Origin: Sulfuricella denitrificans | Lineage (GTDB): Bacteria; Pseudomonadota; Gammaproteobacteria; Burkholderiales; Sulfuricellaceae | DNA: 64,000 bases | Direction: 5' to 3' | NCBI GenBank assembly: GCA_002632355.1 | Contig: NSJJ01000001.1 | Coordinates: 1 to 64,000 of the forward strand | In this document: positions 24,748 through 35,212 of the stretch, piece after piece | Position numbering within the stretch: position 1 is the stretch's first letter | Layout of the letters: each line of letters opens with the position of its first letter | Position numbers and translations under genes: made by a program | Notes under the pieces: model-generated | Database searches by the model: none | The model's input: only the letters and a program-made list of their open reading frames with translations | What the model was told of the DNA's origin: nothing

Positions 24748-24764
24748 ATTAGAGCGTGTCTAAT
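24748..24764. promoter_or_regulatory. Palindromic operator ATTAGA-N5-TCTAAT upstream of the Fur-family gene
   Basis: ATTAGA (24748-24753) and TCTAAT (24759-24764) form a perfect dyad with 5 central bases. Its form and position, between divergent genes and about 22 bases before the regulator start, resemble Fur/PerR-family operators. It could serve both the regulator and the divergent gene starting at 24853. Confidence 0.6.
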
Positions 24765-24852
24765 TGTTCGCTTATTTGTAACGATTGACCTTGATTTGTC
24801 TCAAGTTTGCCCGCACGTATTCGGGATATGTAATAAATTTTATGGAGAACCT

Positions 24853-25083
24853 ATGCCCTACTTTGTTTATAAAGTGACAACTTTTCCCTTCAAGCAGTTC
24901 GAACTTGCCGGTCAATTCGAAGCTTTCAAGGAGGCGAGCGCTCATGCCAAGAGCCTGCGTCAGGCGCTTGCTTCCGACCTTAAAACCTCAGTCAAAGTTA
25001 TGTTTGGTGAAAACCAGTTGCAGGCAGAAGATATCCTGAATCAGGAACGTGAACCCCAACCCATGACTGGTGAGGATTACTAG
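24853..25083 (+). CDS. Small protein of unknown function, divergent from the Fur-family regulator
   Basis: 76 residues, MPYFVYKVTTFPFKQFELAG at the start, then a helical, charged middle and an acidic C-terminus (QEREPQPMTGEDY). No cysteines, no signal peptide and no membrane segment. GGAGA stands before the ATG. A probable beta strand then helix layout (FVYKVTTF followed by FEAFKEASAHAKSLRQAL) suggests a small compact domain. It sits 4 bases before the next unknown gene, so the two are probably co-transcribed from the region containing the ATTAGA-N5-TCTAAT dyad. I recognise no family. Confidence 0.75.
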   Translation: MPYFVYKVTTFPFKQFELAGQFEAFKEASAHAKSLRQALASDLKTSVKVMFGENQLQAEDILNQEREPQPMTGEDY

Positions 25084-25086
25084 GAA

Positions 25087-25527
25087 GTGCTGAATGAAGG
25101 GGCCTACAAAGCCGCTTATGATGAGAGGGCGAGGCTCTCATGCCCATTCGAAAAGGCGATTCTGAGTCGTTGTGCCGAGTGCGGGCTGGCGCGAAAATTC
25201 AGTATTGCAGAACGTGAGGCAGTTGCCTGCGAAGCTGCTGTGGCACGCGAGAATTGCCTGACGCTGCATGGCCTGCTGCATCAGAATGCCGCATTTGTGC
25301 TCCGGCTGACTCATCCGGGGGAGCCTTTGCCGCATGCCAAGGAAATCAAGGTGCAGTGTGGTGGTTTACTGGGCATTAAGCGCTTGTTCGATCAAGAAGC
25401 GCTTGTAGTCGAGAACATACATGCCCTGACAGGCGAGATTCAGAGCCGCTATGGCACCTTGCAGGATGTGCCCTACCAGGAAGTGATTAAAGCTGTTGCC
25501 TCCTATGAAGGGCGCCGCAGACGTTGA
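25087..25527 (+). CDS. Cysteine-containing protein of unknown function
   Basis: 146 residues from GTG 25087. Six cysteines are present: Cys19, a CAEC pair (Cys29, Cys32), Cys48, Cys57 and Cys91, spaced so that a metal or iron-sulfur site is possible (SCPFEKAILSRCAECGLARKF). The rest is helical. No signal peptide. It follows the 76-residue protein by 3 bases. The association with a Fur-family regulator suggests metal, haem or peroxide handling, but this is inference from position only. A ribosome site is weak at this start, so the true start may differ slightly. Confidence 0.7.
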   Translation: MLNEGAYKAAYDERARLSCPFEKAILSRCAECGLARKFSIAEREAVACEAAVARENCLTLHGLLHQNAAFVLRLTHPGEPLPHAKEIKVQCGGLLGIKRLFDQEALVVENIHALTGEIQSRYGTLQDVPYQEVIKAVASYEGRRRR

Positions 25528-25540
25528 GGGTCGGGCAGTT

Positions 25541-25726
25541 TTATTTCTGGTAGACGGCCATGATGTTTTTTAACTCTGAAATGACAGCCCGGATTTCTTC
25601 ACTATTCAGATCGAGGGTCTCTGCCACCATCTGACGTTGCTCCAGTGCGCAGATCGCCTCCCGCACATCTGTGCACCCTTTCAGACAGATTTGCTCTATA
25701 CAGTGTTGAACTCTGTTTTGATTCAT
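25541..25726 (-). CDS. Small helical protein of unknown function
   Basis: 61 residues with three cysteines in the N-terminal half (VQHCIEQICLKGCTDVREAIC contains four counting the last) and a helical, acidic C-terminal half (LNSEEIRAVISELKNIMAVY). It converges on the preceding unknown gene with a 13-base gap. No signal peptide. The even codon use and lack of low complexity suggest a real gene, but the ribosome site is weak. No family recognised. Confidence 0.6.
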   Translation of the reverse strand: MNQNRVQHCIEQICLKGCTDVREAICALEQRQMVAETLDLNSEEIRAVISELKNIMAVYQK

Positions 25727-25765
25727 GAATGTAAACTCTGAGTGGCCCGGGTCAGACTCAAGAAT

Positions 25766-25794
25766 TTGACCGCTTAGGTCTTAAACGGTACCAT
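25766..25794 (+). promoter_or_regulatory. Predicted sigma-70 promoter of tpiA
   Basis: TTGACC (25766-25771) and TACCAT (25789-25794) are separated by exactly 17 bases. Initiation would fall near 25801, 23 bases before the tpiA ATG. The spacer contains a GACC-gctta-GGTC dyad. It probably serves tpiA and secG. Confidence 0.55.
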
Positions 25795-25823
25795 GCGCGC
25801 TTTTCGTGAACAAGGGGCGAGGA

Positions 25824-26582
25824 ATGCGCGAGAAACTGGTCGCAGGTAACTGGAAGATGCACGGCAACTTGAGCGAGAACAAGGCGCTGCTTGAAGCCAT
25901 TATTCCTCAGCTGGCTGATTTGAACCGCGCTTCCTGTGCGGTGTGCGTTCCCTATCCTTATCTTTTTCAGGCGCAGGCCGTTCTCCAGAATAGCAATATT
26001 TCCTGGGGTGCCCAGAATTTGAGTCAGCATGAAAAGGGCGCTTACACGGGTGAAGTGTCAACTTCCATGTTGCAGGATTTCGCCTGTAAATACGTAATTG
26101 TCGGGCATTCCGAACGCCGTGCCTTGTACGGCGAGGATGATGCAACCGTGGCCGCCAAGTTTGTTGCGGCCCAGAAAGCGGGTTTGACGCCCATCTTTTG
26201 TGTGGGTGAGACTCTGGAAGAGCGTGAGGGCAATATTACCGAGCAGGTTGTGGCGCGTCAGATGGATGCCGTTTTGGCAGTGGCAGGTGTTGCAGCACTG
26301 GCAAAATCTGTTCTTGCTTATGAACCCGTGTGGGCGATTGGCACCGGAAAAACCGCATCGCCGGAACAGGCGCAGGCAGTACATGCGTTCATTCGTGGAA
26401 AAATTGCTTCTGCAAGCGCAGAAGTTGCCGCCGGGCTGGTCATACAGTACGGGGGTAGCGTAAAGGGCGCTAATGCGGCACAATTGTTTTCCATGCCGGA
26501 TATTGACGGTGGGTTGATCGGCGGCGCTTCCCTGAGCGCAGATGAATTTGTCGCGATTTGCCGCGCTGCTCAGCAAGTTTAA
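25824..26582 (+). CDS. tpiA: Triosephosphate isomerase
   Basis: 252 residues. Interconverts dihydroxyacetone phosphate and glyceraldehyde 3-phosphate. Active-site motifs are complete: GNWKMHGN (Lys), [10 protein letters not shown] (His), [19 protein letters not shown] (catalytic Glu and mobile loop), and [10 protein letters not shown] (phosphate). The ATG 25824 gives the family N-terminus [12 protein letters not shown] and has GAGG upstream. Followed by secG after 27 bases, the usual order in many proteobacteria. Confidence 0.98.
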   Translation: MREKLVAGNWKMHGNLSENKALLEAIIPQLADLNRASCAVCVPYPYLFQAQAVLQNSNISWGAQNLSQHEKGAYTGEVSTSMLQDFACKYVIVGHSERRALYGEDDATVAAKFVAAQKAGLTPIFCVGETLEEREGNITEQVVARQMDAVLAVAGVAALAKSVLAYEPVWAIGTGKTASPEQAQAVHAFIRGKIASASAEVAAGLVIQYGGSVKGANAAQLFSMPDIDGGLIGGASLSADEFVAICRAAQQV

Positions 26583-26609
26583 TTAGTATTTAATAAGGTT
26601 CAAGTTTAA

Positions 26610-26945
26610 ATGGAAACAGTAGTTTGGGTCGTTCATGTGCTGGCAGCGCTGGGAGTGGTTGGCCTGGTATTGATGCAGCACGGTAAGGGTGCTGACATGG
26701 GCGCCGCATTTGGCAGTGGCGCATCGGGAAGCCTGTTCGGGTCGACGGGCTCTGCCAATTTCATGAGTCGCGCCACGGCGATTCTGGCGGCGGTCTTTTT
26801 TGTCACAAGCCTGACCCTGACATATTTTTCCGCAGGCAAAGGCAAGCCGGTTGGTGTGATGGAGAGTCAGAAGCAGATTCTGCCAGTCAGTCAGCCGACT
26901 TCTCAGGACGTTCCTGGTTCTAAATCCAAGGATATTCCAAACTGA
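26610..26945 (+). CDS. secG: Preprotein translocase subunit SecG
   Basis: 111 residues, two membrane segments (about 1-20 and 52-72) joined by the SecG signature LMQHGKGADMGAAFGSGASGSLFGSTGSANF. SecG assists SecYE during preprotein export. The C-terminal extension rich in Ser, Gln and Lys is typical of betaproteobacterial SecG. It is directly followed by tRNA-Leu and the nuo operon, a conserved arrangement. Confidence 0.97.
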   Translation: METVVWVVHVLAALGVVGLVLMQHGKGADMGAAFGSGASGSLFGSTGSANFMSRATAILAAVFFVTSLTLTYFSAGKGKPVGVMESQKQILPVSQPTSQDVPGSKSKDIPN

Positions 26946-26988
26946 TTTTTGTTGTGATGCGCTTTTTGCGGCGTCATCGAAATGCAAT

Positions 26989-27073
26989 GCCGATGTGGTG
27001 AAATTGGTAGACACGCTATCTTGAGGGGGTAGTGGCGAAAGCCGTAGCAGTTCGAGTCTGCTCATCGGCACCA
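26989..27073 (+). tRNA. tRNA-Leu (anticodon GAG)
   Basis: Acceptor stem GCCGATG (26989-26995) pairs with CATCGGC (27063-27069); discriminator A at 27070 and an encoded CCA at 27071-27073. The anticodon stem CTATC/GGTAG encloses the loop TTGAGGG, giving anticodon GAG, which reads CUC/CUU. A long variable arm and the TTCGAGTC T-loop fit leucine. No own promoter was evident, so it is probably processed from the secG transcript. Confidence 0.97.
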
Positions 27074-27079
27074 TACATA

Positions 27080-27101
27080 AATATAATCTTATGATTATAT
27101 T
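27080..27101. repeat. AT-rich perfect hairpin after tRNA-Leu
   Basis: AATATAATC (27080-27088) and GATTATATT (27093-27101) pair perfectly around a 4-base loop, 7 bases after the tRNA CCA. It has no GC-rich stem or T-run, so it may be a processing or 3' end signal or an upstream element of the nuo promoter. The rest of 27102-27218 is AT-rich promoter sequence. Confidence 0.5.
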
Positions 27102-27151
27102 GTAATATTCCGTAAAACATTGAAATAAAATAATTAAATACGGGACTGGGC

Positions 27152-27181
27152 TTGACACGCGGTGTTACTCAAGCCTAAGCT
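27152..27181 (+). promoter_or_regulatory. Candidate promoter of the nuo operon
   Basis: A perfect -35 box TTGACA at 27152-27157 is followed after 18 bases by TAAGCT (27176-27181), a weak -10 match. The nuoA ATG is 38 bases downstream of it. No better pair is visible between the tRNA and nuoA. Confidence 0.4.
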
Positions 27182-27218
27182 TTTCACTAAATTGATTCGC
27201 TAATCGTGGAGCTGCGGA

Positions 27219-27575
27219 ATGTTGGAAAATTATTTCCCCATCCTGATGTTTGTGGCGGTTGGCCTCATGGTTGGGGTCGGTCCCATGATAGCGGGGTTTG
27301 TGCTTGCCCCACATCGCCCCGACAGCGAAAAGCTTTCTCCTTACGAATGCGGTTTTGAAGCGTTCGAAGATGCGCGCATGAAATTCGATGTGCGTTATTA
27401 CCTCATCGCAATCCTGTTTATTCTCTTCGATCTCGAAATCGCTTTTCTTTTCCCGTGGGCCGTCGTGCTCGAGGAAATCGGCTTGTTCGGCTATCTGGCC
27501 ATGGTGATCTTTCTTGCCATCCTGGTGGTGGGTTTCATCTACGAATGGAAAAAAGGGGCGCTCGAGTGGGAGTGA
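27219..27575 (+). CDS. nuoA: NADH-quinone oxidoreductase subunit A
   Basis: 118 residues with three membrane segments (about 8-28, 62-82, 88-108). The conserved loop [38 protein letters not shown] carries the Glu/Asp typical of NuoA/ND3. It forms part of the membrane arm near the quinone channel. First gene of the complex I operon, 145 bases after tRNA-Leu. A 101-base gap with a small hairpin separates it from nuoB. Confidence 0.97.
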   Translation: MLENYFPILMFVAVGLMVGVGPMIAGFVLAPHRPDSEKLSPYECGFEAFEDARMKFDVRYYLIAILFILFDLEIAFLFPWAVVLEEIGLFGYLAMVIFLAILVVGFIYEWKKGALEWE

Positions 27576-27599
27576 CAGTATGAGCGGGAAGCAGGTGGC

Positions 27600-27618
27600 C
27601 CGCACAGCGGATGTGCGG
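27600..27618. repeat. Hairpin in the nuoA-nuoB gap
   Basis: CCGCACA (27600-27606) pairs with TGTGCGG (27612-27618) around a 5-base loop. The gap between nuoA and nuoB (27576-27676) is much longer than others in this operon and includes a 35-codon frame from ATG 27580 ending inside nuoB. The hairpin may influence nuoB translation. Confidence 0.4.
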
Positions 27619-27676
27619 CCGGTCGCGAATGCTGTCGAAAGCTGTTCTGGCGTCGTGGCGTTGTGGGGAGTGCGGC

Positions 27677-28153
27677 ATGGGCATTGAAGGTGTCTTCGAG
27701 AAGGGCTTCGTTACGACCACTCTCGATACGGTGATCAACTACACGCGCACCGGGTCGTTGTGGCCCATGACCTTCGGTCTGGCATGTTGCGCGGTGGAAA
27801 TGATGCAGGCTGGTGCTTCGCGTTATGATCTGGATCGCTTCGGTATTGTATTCCGCCCAAGCCCCCGCCAGTCCGATGTAATGATTGTGGCGGGTACCCT
27901 GACAAACAAGATGGCCCCTGCACTGCGCAAGGTATATGACCAGATGGCGGAACCTCGCTGGGTTGTGTCAATGGGGTCCTGCGCCAACGGCGGCGGTTAC
28001 TACCATTATTCCTATTCGGTGGTTCGGGGCTGTGATCGCATCGTTCCGGTCGATGTATATGTTCCTGGTTGTCCGCCCACGGCTGAAGCCTTGTTGTACG
28101 GCCTGATTCAGCTGCAAAGCAAGATTCGCCGTACCAATACCATCGCACGTTAA
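27677..28153 (+). CDS. nuoB: NADH-quinone oxidoreductase subunit B
   Basis: 158 residues. Carries the terminal [4Fe-4S] cluster N2 that reduces quinone. Ligand motifs are [13 protein letters not shown] (adjacent cysteines), [10 protein letters not shown] and [12 protein letters not shown]. The ATG 27677 gives the normal betaproteobacterial N-terminus ([11 protein letters not shown]); the longer frame to 27611 adds unrelated sequence. GGGGAG stands upstream of the start. Confidence 0.98.
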   Translation: MGIEGVFEKGFVTTTLDTVINYTRTGSLWPMTFGLACCAVEMMQAGASRYDLDRFGIVFRPSPRQSDVMIVAGTLTNKMAPALRKVYDQMAEPRWVVSMGSCANGGGYYHYSYSVVRGCDRIVPVDVYVPGCPPTAEALLYGLIQLQSKIRRTNTIAR

Positions 28154-28175
28154 AGAAAAATAAGAATCCATTTCC

Positions 28176-28769
28176 ATGAACACTTTTCTACAGGGCCTTG
28201 CCAGCTCACTGCAAAATGCTTTAGCAGGGAAGTCATTTACCCTCACCGAACGTCTGGATGAGTTGACTCTGGCAATTCAGGATGTTGATTGGGTCTCTGC
28301 TGCGCTGATCTTGCGGGATCACCCCGAATTGCGTTTTGAGCAATTAAGTGATGTTTGTGGCATGGATTACAGTGATTACGGACATGGGCAATGGGAAGGA
28401 CGGCGTTTTGCAGCGGTTTACCATCTGCTCTCGGTCAGCCACAACCAGCGTGTGCGTGTGCGGGTATTCGCTCCGGATGATGCTTGCCCCATGGTGGATT
28501 CAGTCGAAAGTGTCTGGCCTTCCGCCAATTGGTATGAGCGCGAGGCATTTGACCTCTATGGCATCGTTTTTAATGGGCACGACGACTTGCGCCGTATCCT
28601 GACTGACTATGGTTTTATTGGCCACCCCTTCCGCAAGGATTTTCCACTTTCCGGAAATGTGGAAATGCGTTACGACCCCGATCAGCATCGTGTTATCTAT
28701 CAGCCAGTGACGATTGAAGAAAGGGTGCTGGTGCCGCGCACCCTACGCGAGGACAGTTACAGTGCCTGA
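28176..28769 (+). CDS. nuoC: NADH-quinone oxidoreductase subunit C
   Basis: 197 residues, a separate NuoC rather than the NuoCD fusion of E. coli. The 30-kDa subunit signature is present: [17 protein letters not shown] and [29 protein letters not shown] with GHPFRKDFP. Part of the peripheral arm at the quinone junction. Overlaps nuoD by 8 bases. Confidence 0.98.
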   Translation: MNTFLQGLASSLQNALAGKSFTLTERLDELTLAIQDVDWVSAALILRDHPELRFEQLSDVCGMDYSDYGHGQWEGRRFAAVYHLLSVSHNQRVRVRVFAPDDACPMVDSVESVWPSANWYEREAFDLYGIVFNGHDDLRRILTDYGFIGHPFRKDFPLSGNVEMRYDPDQHRVIYQPVTIEERVLVPRTLREDSYSA

Positions 28770-30021
28770 AATCAGAAATTACACGCTTAATTTTGGTCCG
28801 CAGCACCCTGCTGCGCATGGTGTGTTACGCATGGTGCTTGAGCTTGATGGCGAAGTGGTGATGCGCGCCGACCCGCATATCGGCCTGCTGCATCGCGGGA
28901 CCGAAAAGCTCGCCGAACATAAGACTTTTCTTCAGTCGGTTCCGTACATGGACCGGCTCGATTATGTTTCTATGATGAGCAATGAACATGCCTATGTGAT
29001 GGCAATCGAGAAGCTGCTGCAGCTCGAAGTTCCTTTGCGTGCCCAGTATATTCGCGTTTTGTTCGATGAAATTACACGTATTCTCAATCATCTGCTGTGG
29101 ATCGGCGCGCACGCACTGGACGTTGGTGCGATGACCATGTTCCTCTATGCATTCCGCGAGCGTGAAGACCTGATGGACTGTTACGAGGCGGTTTCCGGGG
29201 CGCGTCTGCATGCGGCTTATTACCGCCCGGGTGGTGTTTACCGGGATCTTCCCGAGAGTATGCCGCAGTACGATCTGGCGAAGATGCCCAAACACAACGC
29301 CAGCGACATCAAGTTCATGAATTCGAATCGGCAGGGTACGATGCTGGATTTCATCGAGGATTTCTGCCTGCGCTTTCCGACCTATGTCGATGAATATGAA
29401 ACATTGCTGACAGATAACCGGATCTGGAAACAAAGAACGGTAGGCATCGGTGTCATTACCCCGGAGCGTGCGCTTGCCAAAGGATTGACCGGGCCGATGC
29501 TGCGTGGTTCCGGCCTGGCATGGGATATTCGCAAGCAGCAGCCTTATGAGGTTTATGACCGGGTCGAGTTCGATGTGCCCGTTGGAACGAATGGGGATTG
29601 CTACGATCGTTATCTGGTACGCATGGAGGAAATGCGCCAGTCCAATCGCATCATGAAGCAATGCGTGGACTGGTTGCGCAAGAATCCCGGTCCGGTGATC
29701 ACTGAAAACCACAAGGTAGCGCCGCCCAGCCGAGAGGCGATGAAGTCGAACATGGAAGAGTTGATCCATCACTTCAAACTTTTTAGTGAGGGGATGCATG
29801 TTCCTGCTGGCGAGGCCTATTGTGCAGTGGAGCATCCCAAGGGCGAGTTTGGCATCTATCTTGTTTCCGATGGAGCCAACAAGCCATACCGGCTCAAAAT
29901 CCGTGCGCCCGGTTTTGCTCACATGCAGGCCATGGACGAAATGGCGCGCGGCCACATGATAGCCGACGTGGTGGCGCTGATGGGCACGATGGATATCGTG
30001 TTCGGTGAAATTGATCGATAA
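28762..30021 (+). CDS. nuoD: NADH-quinone oxidoreductase subunit D
   Basis: 419 residues from GTG 28762, the start that yields [20 protein letters not shown]. This 49-kDa subunit forms the quinone site together with NuoB. Markers: [13 protein letters not shown] near the N-terminus, [11 protein letters not shown], and the C-terminal [38 protein letters not shown]. The GTG start lies inside the nuoC end, implying translational coupling. Confidence 0.97.
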   Translation: MPEIRNYTLNFGPQHPAAHGVLRMVLELDGEVVMRADPHIGLLHRGTEKLAEHKTFLQSVPYMDRLDYVSMMSNEHAYVMAIEKLLQLEVPLRAQYIRVLFDEITRILNHLLWIGAHALDVGAMTMFLYAFREREDLMDCYEAVSGARLHAAYYRPGGVYRDLPESMPQYDLAKMPKHNASDIKFMNSNRQGTMLDFIEDFCLRFPTYVDEYETLLTDNRIWKQRTVGIGVITPERALAKGLTGPMLRGSGLAWDIRKQQPYEVYDRVEFDVPVGTNGDCYDRYLVRMEEMRQSNRIMKQCVDWLRKNPGPVITENHKVAPPSREAMKSNMEELIHHFKLFSEGMHVPAGEAYCAVEHPKGEFGIYLVSDGANKPYRLKIRAPGFAHMQAMDEMARGHMIADVVALMGTMDIVFGEIDR

Positions 30022-30029
30022 GAACTGAA

Positions 30030-30503
30030 ATGCTAAGCCCAGAATCCACTGCAAAAATAGATCGTGAAATTGCCAAATACCCTGCTGATCAGAAGCAGTC
30101 GGCAGTGATGTCCGCATTACGGATTACCCAGGATGAGCTCGGCTGGCTTTCTTCAGAAGCCATGAATTTTGTCGCTTCCTATCTCGGCATGCCGTCCGTA
30201 GCCGTTTATGAGATTGCAACTTTCTACAATATGTACGACCTGAAACCCGTCGGAAAGTACAAGATCACGGTGTGCAGCAATCTTTCATGCGCCCTGATGG
30301 GGGCCGGTGGTGTCGTTGAGCACTTGCAGAACAAGCTTGGTATCGGCTTCGGCGAAACGACGAGTGACGGGCGCTATACCCTGAAAGAGGGTGAGTGCAT
30401 GGGTGCCTGTGGTGACGGGCCCCTGTTCCTGATCAACAACAAGCGGATGCATGGCTCCCTTTCCAGCGAGAAGGTGGATCAAATCCTGGCGGAGCTCGAA
30501 TAA
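30030..30503 (+). CDS. nuoE: NADH-quinone oxidoreductase subunit E
   Basis: 157 residues. Thioredoxin-fold subunit with a [2Fe-2S] cluster N1a: ligands in CSNLSC and in [11 protein letters not shown] (C-x4-C and C-x3-C). It pairs with NuoF in the NADH-oxidising tip. Its stop TAA overlaps the nuoF ATG by one base. Confidence 0.98.
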   Translation: MLSPESTAKIDREIAKYPADQKQSAVMSALRITQDELGWLSSEAMNFVASYLGMPSVAVYEIATFYNMYDLKPVGKYKITVCSNLSCALMGAGGVVEHLQNKLGIGFGETTSDGRYTLKEGECMGACGDGPLFLINNKRMHGSLSSEKVDQILAELE

Positions 30504-31768
30504 TGGCAAATGAAGTCATCTTTCACTCCATTCACCAGCCCGAGTCATGGAAGCTATCCTGCTATCTTGCTGCTGGTGGTTACGAAACCCTGAAAAAGGT
30601 GGTGACAGAAAAGGTGTCGCCGGATGAAATCATCAACCAGGTCAAGATTTCTGCCCTGCGCGGTCGCGGCGGTGCGGGTTTTCCTACCGGCCTGAAGTGG
30701 AGTTTCATGCCGCGCAATTATGATGGCGACAAATATATCGTCTGCAACACTGACGAAGGCGAGCCGGGTACGTTCAAGGACCGCGATATCATTCGCTTCA
30801 ACCCTCATCAATTGATTGAGGGAATGGCAATCGCTGCATACACTATGGGTGTGAAGGTGGGTTATAACTATATCCACGGCGAGATATGGGAAGCCTACGA
30901 ACGCTTCGAAGAGGCGCTGGACGAGGCGCGTGCCGCCGGCTTCCTTGGTGATCGTCTTTTTGGTACTGATTTCAGCTTTAATCTTCATGCCCATCATGGC
31001 TATGGCGCCTATGTGTGTGGCGAAGAGACCGCTCTGCTTGAGTCCATCGAAGGCAAGAAAGGGCAGCCGCGCTTCAAGCCGCCTTTTCCTGCGAGCTTTG
31101 GTCTTTACGGCAAGCCCACCACCATCAACAACACTGAAACCTTCGCCAGCATTCCATACATCATCCGTCACGGCGGACAAAAATTTCTTGAACTGGGCAA
31201 GCCCAATAATGGCGGCACCAAGATTTTTTCCGTGTCGGGCCACGTCAACAAGCCGGGTAATTTTGAAATCGGCATGGGCACCCCTTTTTCAGAACTGCTT
31301 GAAATGGCTGGTGGCGTGCGTAACGGCCACAAACTGAAAGCGGTTATACCCGGTGGTTCCTCGGTTCCTGTTGTGCCGGGCGAGATCATGATGGATCTGA
31401 CGATGGATTATGACTCGATCGCCAAGGCGGGTTCCTATCTTGGCGCGGGTTCGGTAATCGTGATGGACGAAACGGTGTGCATGGTGAAGGCGCTTGAACG
31501 CCTGTCCTACTTCTATTTCGAGGAATCCTGCGGGCAGTGCACGCCATGTCGCGAGGGAACCGGCTGGCTCTACCGTGTCATCCACCGCATCGAAAATGGC
31601 CAGGGGCGACCAGAAGACCTGGACCTGCTCGCCAGCGTGACCCAGAACATTTCAGGGCGCACAATCTGCGCCCTGGGCGATGCAGCAGCAATGCCGGTGC
31701 AGGGCATGCTGAAGCACTATCGCAATGAATTCGAATATCACATTGAGCACAAGAAGTGCATGGTGTGA
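30503..31768 (+). CDS. nuoF: NADH-quinone oxidoreductase subunit F
   Basis: 421 residues. Binds NADH and FMN and cluster N3. FMN/NADH region [13 protein letters not shown] (about residue 55) and [15 protein letters not shown]; cluster ligands [15 protein letters not shown] near residue 345 with a later Cys in TICALGDAA. Follows nuoE with one-base overlap. Confidence 0.98.
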   Translation: MANEVIFHSIHQPESWKLSCYLAAGGYETLKKVVTEKVSPDEIINQVKISALRGRGGAGFPTGLKWSFMPRNYDGDKYIVCNTDEGEPGTFKDRDIIRFNPHQLIEGMAIAAYTMGVKVGYNYIHGEIWEAYERFEEALDEARAAGFLGDRLFGTDFSFNLHAHHGYGAYVCGEETALLESIEGKKGQPRFKPPFPASFGLYGKPTTINNTETFASIPYIIRHGGQKFLELGKPNNGGTKIFSVSGHVNKPGNFEIGMGTPFSELLEMAGGVRNGHKLKAVIPGGSSVPVVPGEIMMDLTMDYDSIAKAGSYLGAGSVIVMDETVCMVKALERLSYFYFEESCGQCTPCREGTGWLYRVIHRIENGQGRPEDLDLLASVTQNISGRTICALGDAAAMPVQGMLKHYRNEFEYHIEHKKCMV

Positions 31769-31799
31769 GCCGCTAATAAACCTAAAACGATACCGAAAA

Positions 31800-34160
31800 A
31801 TGGCGCATATCGAAATTGATGGCAGGCAGCTGGAAGTAAAAGACGGCAGTACCGTAATGGATGCGGCACGTCAGGCCGGGATCTATATTCCGCATTTTTG
31901 CTATCACAACAAGCTCACCATTGCAGCCAATTGCCGCATGTGCCTGGTGCAGGTGGAAAAGGCGCCCAAGCCGCTTCCCGCTTGCGCAACGCCGGTTACC
32001 GAAGGCATGAAGGTGATGACGCGTTCCGAGTCAGCCATCCGTGCCCAGAAGGGAGTGATGGAGTTTCTCCTGATCAACCATCCGCTCGATTGCCCGATTT
32101 GTGATCAGGGCGGCGAATGCCAGTTGCAGGATCTGGCAGTGGGTTATGGCGATGTTTCCTCCCGCTATCAGGAAGAAAAGCGGGTAGTTGCCAACAAGGA
32201 ACTGGGGCCGTTAATTTCTACTGATATGACGCGATGCATCCATTGCACCCGTTGTGTGCGCTTTGGTCAGGAAATCGCCGGCATCATGGAACTCGGCCAG
32301 GCAGGACGTGGCGAGCATTCCGAAATCATGCCTTTTGTTGAACGCACGGTAAATTCAGAACTGTCCGGCAACATGATCGACCTGTGCCCGGTGGGCGCAC
32401 TGACCAGCAAGCCCTTCCGCTATACTGCGCGTGCCTGGGAACTGACCCGTCGCGCATCAGTCAGCCCGCACGACAGTCTGGGCTCCAATATTGCCGTGCA
32501 TGTGAAGAATAACCGCGTGATGCGCGTCACCCCACGCGACAACGAGGCGATCAATGAGTGCTGGCTGTCGGACAAGGACCGCTACTCCTATGAAGCGCTG
32601 AATTCCGGCCAGCGTCTTACACAGCCGATGATCAAGCGACATGGAGAGTGGCAGGAGTGCGACTGGCAGACTGCCCTGGAGTATGTTGCCAATGGCCTGA
32701 AACGCATTCGCGATGATCATGGCGCAGCCCAGATCGGCGCTTTGGCGACGCCGCATAGCACACTGGAAGAACTGTACCTGCTGCAGAAATTCATGCGTGG
32801 TTTAGGTAGTGGCAATGTGGATCACCGCACGCGTCAGGCCGATTTCTCAGCGGATCACGCGCTGCAGGGCGCTCCATGGCTGGGCCAGGACATTGCTTCG
32901 GTACAGGAACTGGATCGTGTGCTGGTAGTCGGCAGCAATCTGCGCAAGGATCATCCCTTGCTTGCGCATCGCCTGCGTCAGGCGGTGAAGGTAGGCGCTG
33001 AACTGAATCTGGTGAACCCTGTCGATGATGATTTGCTGTGCAAGGTGGCCAACAAGCTGATCGTTTCTCCCGTGGAAATGCAGAGCGCCTTGGCGCAGGT
33101 GCTCAAGGCGCTTGCGGAAATCAGGCAGGTCGCCGTGCCACAGAGCGTTGCAAGTGTAGACGTTTCCCCATCCGCACAATGCATGGCTGCCAGTCTGGCC
33201 GTGGGGAACAAAAAAGCCGTGCTGCTGGGCAATCTGGCGCTGCATCATCCACATTATCGCGAAGTGCATGCGCTGGCGCAGGAAATTGCGCGCATTTCAG
33301 ACGCCACGCTGGGTGTCCTGGGTGAAGCTGCAAACAGTGTTGGCGCCTATCTTGCCGGTGCGGTGCCTTTTGCCGGCCCTTTGGGAAAGCCCGCTACGGC
33401 AGGCATGAATGCTGCGGAAATGCTGCATGCGCCGCGCCTGGCTTATTTATTGCTCAATACCGAAGTCGAGCTTGATTGTCATGATCCGCAACTGGCGTCG
33501 GCAGCGATGGAAAGGGCCGAACTGGTAGTTGCCATGAGCACCTATCGCCATCAGGCCATCAATTATGCGGATGTAATGCTGCCGGTTGCGCCGTTTGCCG
33601 AAACATCCGGAACGTTTGTAAACACCGAGGGGCGTGCCCAGCATTTTAACGCCGTCGTCAAGCCACAGGGGGAGGCCCGCCCGGCCTGGAAGGTCATGCG
33701 TGTGCTGGGCAACATGTTTAACCTGAAAGGCTTCGATTTCAATAGTTCCGAGGAGGTTCGTGCCGAGATCCTGGGCGCGGGTGAGAAGAATGTTAAGGCG
33801 GCATGCAATAATCTGTTGAAGGATCTGGGCGAGTTCAGCCTGACTGCAGGTGGTCACGGGGTGCAGCGCATTGCCGAAGTTCCAATTTATCAGGCGGACG
33901 CACTGGTGCGCAGGGCTGATTCCCTGCAGCGCACTGCAGATGGCGCAGCACCTGAAATCGCAATGAACGGGGCATTGATGGCGCAACTGCAACTTGAAAA
34001 TGGCGGCATGGCTGTTGTCCGGCAGGGAGTGGGTAGTGCTGTAATGCGCGCCCGCCTCGATGAAAAACTTCCACCGGCTTGTGCCCGGGTTCCAGCATCT
34101 CATCCACTGACAGCTACTCTTGGTGCGATGTTTGGTGAAATTGTGGTAGAGAAGGCCTGA
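31800..34160 (+). CDS. nuoG: NADH-quinone oxidoreductase subunit G
   Basis: 786 residues. N-terminal [2Fe-2S] domain ([19 protein letters not shown]), then the [18 protein letters not shown] and [17 protein letters not shown] clusters, followed by a long molybdopterin-oxidoreductase-like domain without cofactor ligands obvious. The 2Fe and 4Fe clusters relay electrons from NuoF. ATG 31800 gives the family start [13 protein letters not shown]; the longer frame overlaps nuoF unproductively. Confidence 0.97.
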   Translation: MAHIEIDGRQLEVKDGSTVMDAARQAGIYIPHFCYHNKLTIAANCRMCLVQVEKAPKPLPACATPVTEGMKVMTRSESAIRAQKGVMEFLLINHPLDCPICDQGGECQLQDLAVGYGDVSSRYQEEKRVVANKELGPLISTDMTRCIHCTRCVRFGQEIAGIMELGQAGRGEHSEIMPFVERTVNSELSGNMIDLCPVGALTSKPFRYTARAWELTRRASVSPHDSLGSNIAVHVKNNRVMRVTPRDNEAINECWLSDKDRYSYEALNSGQRLTQPMIKRHGEWQECDWQTALEYVANGLKRIRDDHGAAQIGALATPHSTLEELYLLQKFMRGLGSGNVDHRTRQADFSADHALQGAPWLGQDIASVQELDRVLVVGSNLRKDHPLLAHRLRQAVKVGAELNLVNPVDDDLLCKVANKLIVSPVEMQSALAQVLKALAEIRQVAVPQSVASVDVSPSAQCMAASLAVGNKKAVLLGNLALHHPHYREVHALAQEIARISDATLGVLGEAANSVGAYLAGAVPFAGPLGKPATAGMNAAEMLHAPRLAYLLLNTEVELDCHDPQLASAAMERAELVVAMSTYRHQAINYADVMLPVAPFAETSGTFVNTEGRAQHFNAVVKPQGEARPAWKVMRVLGNMFNLKGFDFNSSEEVRAEILGAGEKNVKAACNNLLKDLGEFSLTAGGHGVQRIAEVPIYQADALVRRADSLQRTADGAAPEIAMNGALMAQLQLENGGMAVVRQGVGSAVMRARLDEKLPPACARVPASHPLTATLGAMFGEIVVEKA

Positions 34161-34164
34161 CCAG

Positions 34165-35193
34165 ATGGAATTCCTTCAATCATTATTGGGCCCTCTATGG
34201 CCGCTGGTGTGGACACTGGTGAAAATCGTCGTGATCGTCGGCCCTTTGCTGCTGGCAGTAGCCTATGTCACGTACGCGGAACGCAAGGTGATCGGTTACA
34301 TGCAGGTTCGGATCGGCCCCAATCGCGTCGGTCCGCTGGGCCTGTTGCAACCGATTGCGGACGGTGTGAAGCTGATGATGAAGGAAATCATCATTCCCAG
34401 CGGTGCCAACAAGAAACTCTTTCTGCTCGGACCGGTTCTGGCGATGGCGCCTGCGCTGGCTGCCTGGGCCGTGGTGCCATTTTCCCCGGAACTGGTGCTG
34501 GCAAATATAGACGCCAGCCTGCTCTACATCATGGCCATCACTTCCATGGGCGTTTACGGCATTGTGCTGGCCGGGTGGGCTTCCAATTCGAAATACCCAT
34601 TCCTCGGTGCCATGCGTTCCGCTGCGCAGATCGTGTCCTATGAAATTGCCATGGGTTTTGCTCTGGTCGGCGTGCTGATGGCGGCGCAAAGCCTGAATCT
34701 GGTTGAAATCGTCAATGCACAGAAAGGCACCACTTTTTTCAGCTGGTACTGGCTGCCATTGTTTCCGATGTTCGTGGTATACCTGGTTTCTTCGGTAGCA
34801 GAGATCAACCGCGCCCCGTTCGACGTGGCAGAAGGTGAATCCGAGATCGTCGGTTTTCATGCTGAATATTCAGGCATGGCATTTGCGGTGTTCTTCCTTG
34901 CTGAATATGCAAACATGATCCTGGTTGCCACGTTGTCATCATTGCTATTCCTGGGCGGCTGGTTGCCTCTCTTTGATATTGCGCCTTTTAACTGGATTCC
35001 CGGCTTTTTCTGGCTGATGGCGAAAATCTGTTTCGTACTGTTCCTGTTCCTGTGGTTCCGGGCGACATTCCCACGCTACCGCTACGATCAGATCATGCGT
35101 CTTGGATGGAAAGTATTTATTCCTGTGACACTGGTGTGGCTGCTGGTCGTTGGCGGCATGATGCAGACCCCGCTGGGTTATTTGTTTCACTGA
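34165..35193 (+). CDS. nuoH: NADH-quinone oxidoreductase subunit H
   Basis: 342 residues with about eight membrane helices. It links the peripheral and membrane arms and lines the quinone tunnel. Signatures: [21 protein letters not shown] and [26 protein letters not shown], which includes the acidic residues essential for quinone-coupled pumping. Starts 4 bases after nuoG. Confidence 0.98.
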   Translation: MEFLQSLLGPLWPLVWTLVKIVVIVGPLLLAVAYVTYAERKVIGYMQVRIGPNRVGPLGLLQPIADGVKLMMKEIIIPSGANKKLFLLGPVLAMAPALAAWAVVPFSPELVLANIDASLLYIMAITSMGVYGIVLAGWASNSKYPFLGAMRSAAQIVSYEIAMGFALVGVLMAAQSLNLVEIVNAQKGTTFFSWYWLPLFPMFVVYLVSSVAEINRAPFDVAEGESEIVGFHAEYSGMAFAVFFLAEYANMILVATLSSLLFLGGWLPLFDIAPFNWIPGFFWLMAKICFVLFLFLWFRATFPRYRYDQIMRLGWKVFIPVTLVWLLVVGGMMQTPLGYLFH

Positions 35194-35212
35194 AGAGCAA
35201 GACTAAATAGAA

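Noticed and set aside
27580-27687. 35-codon frame between nuoA and nuoB
   Set aside because: No ribosome site and no recognisable sequence; kept only as an observation about the gap.
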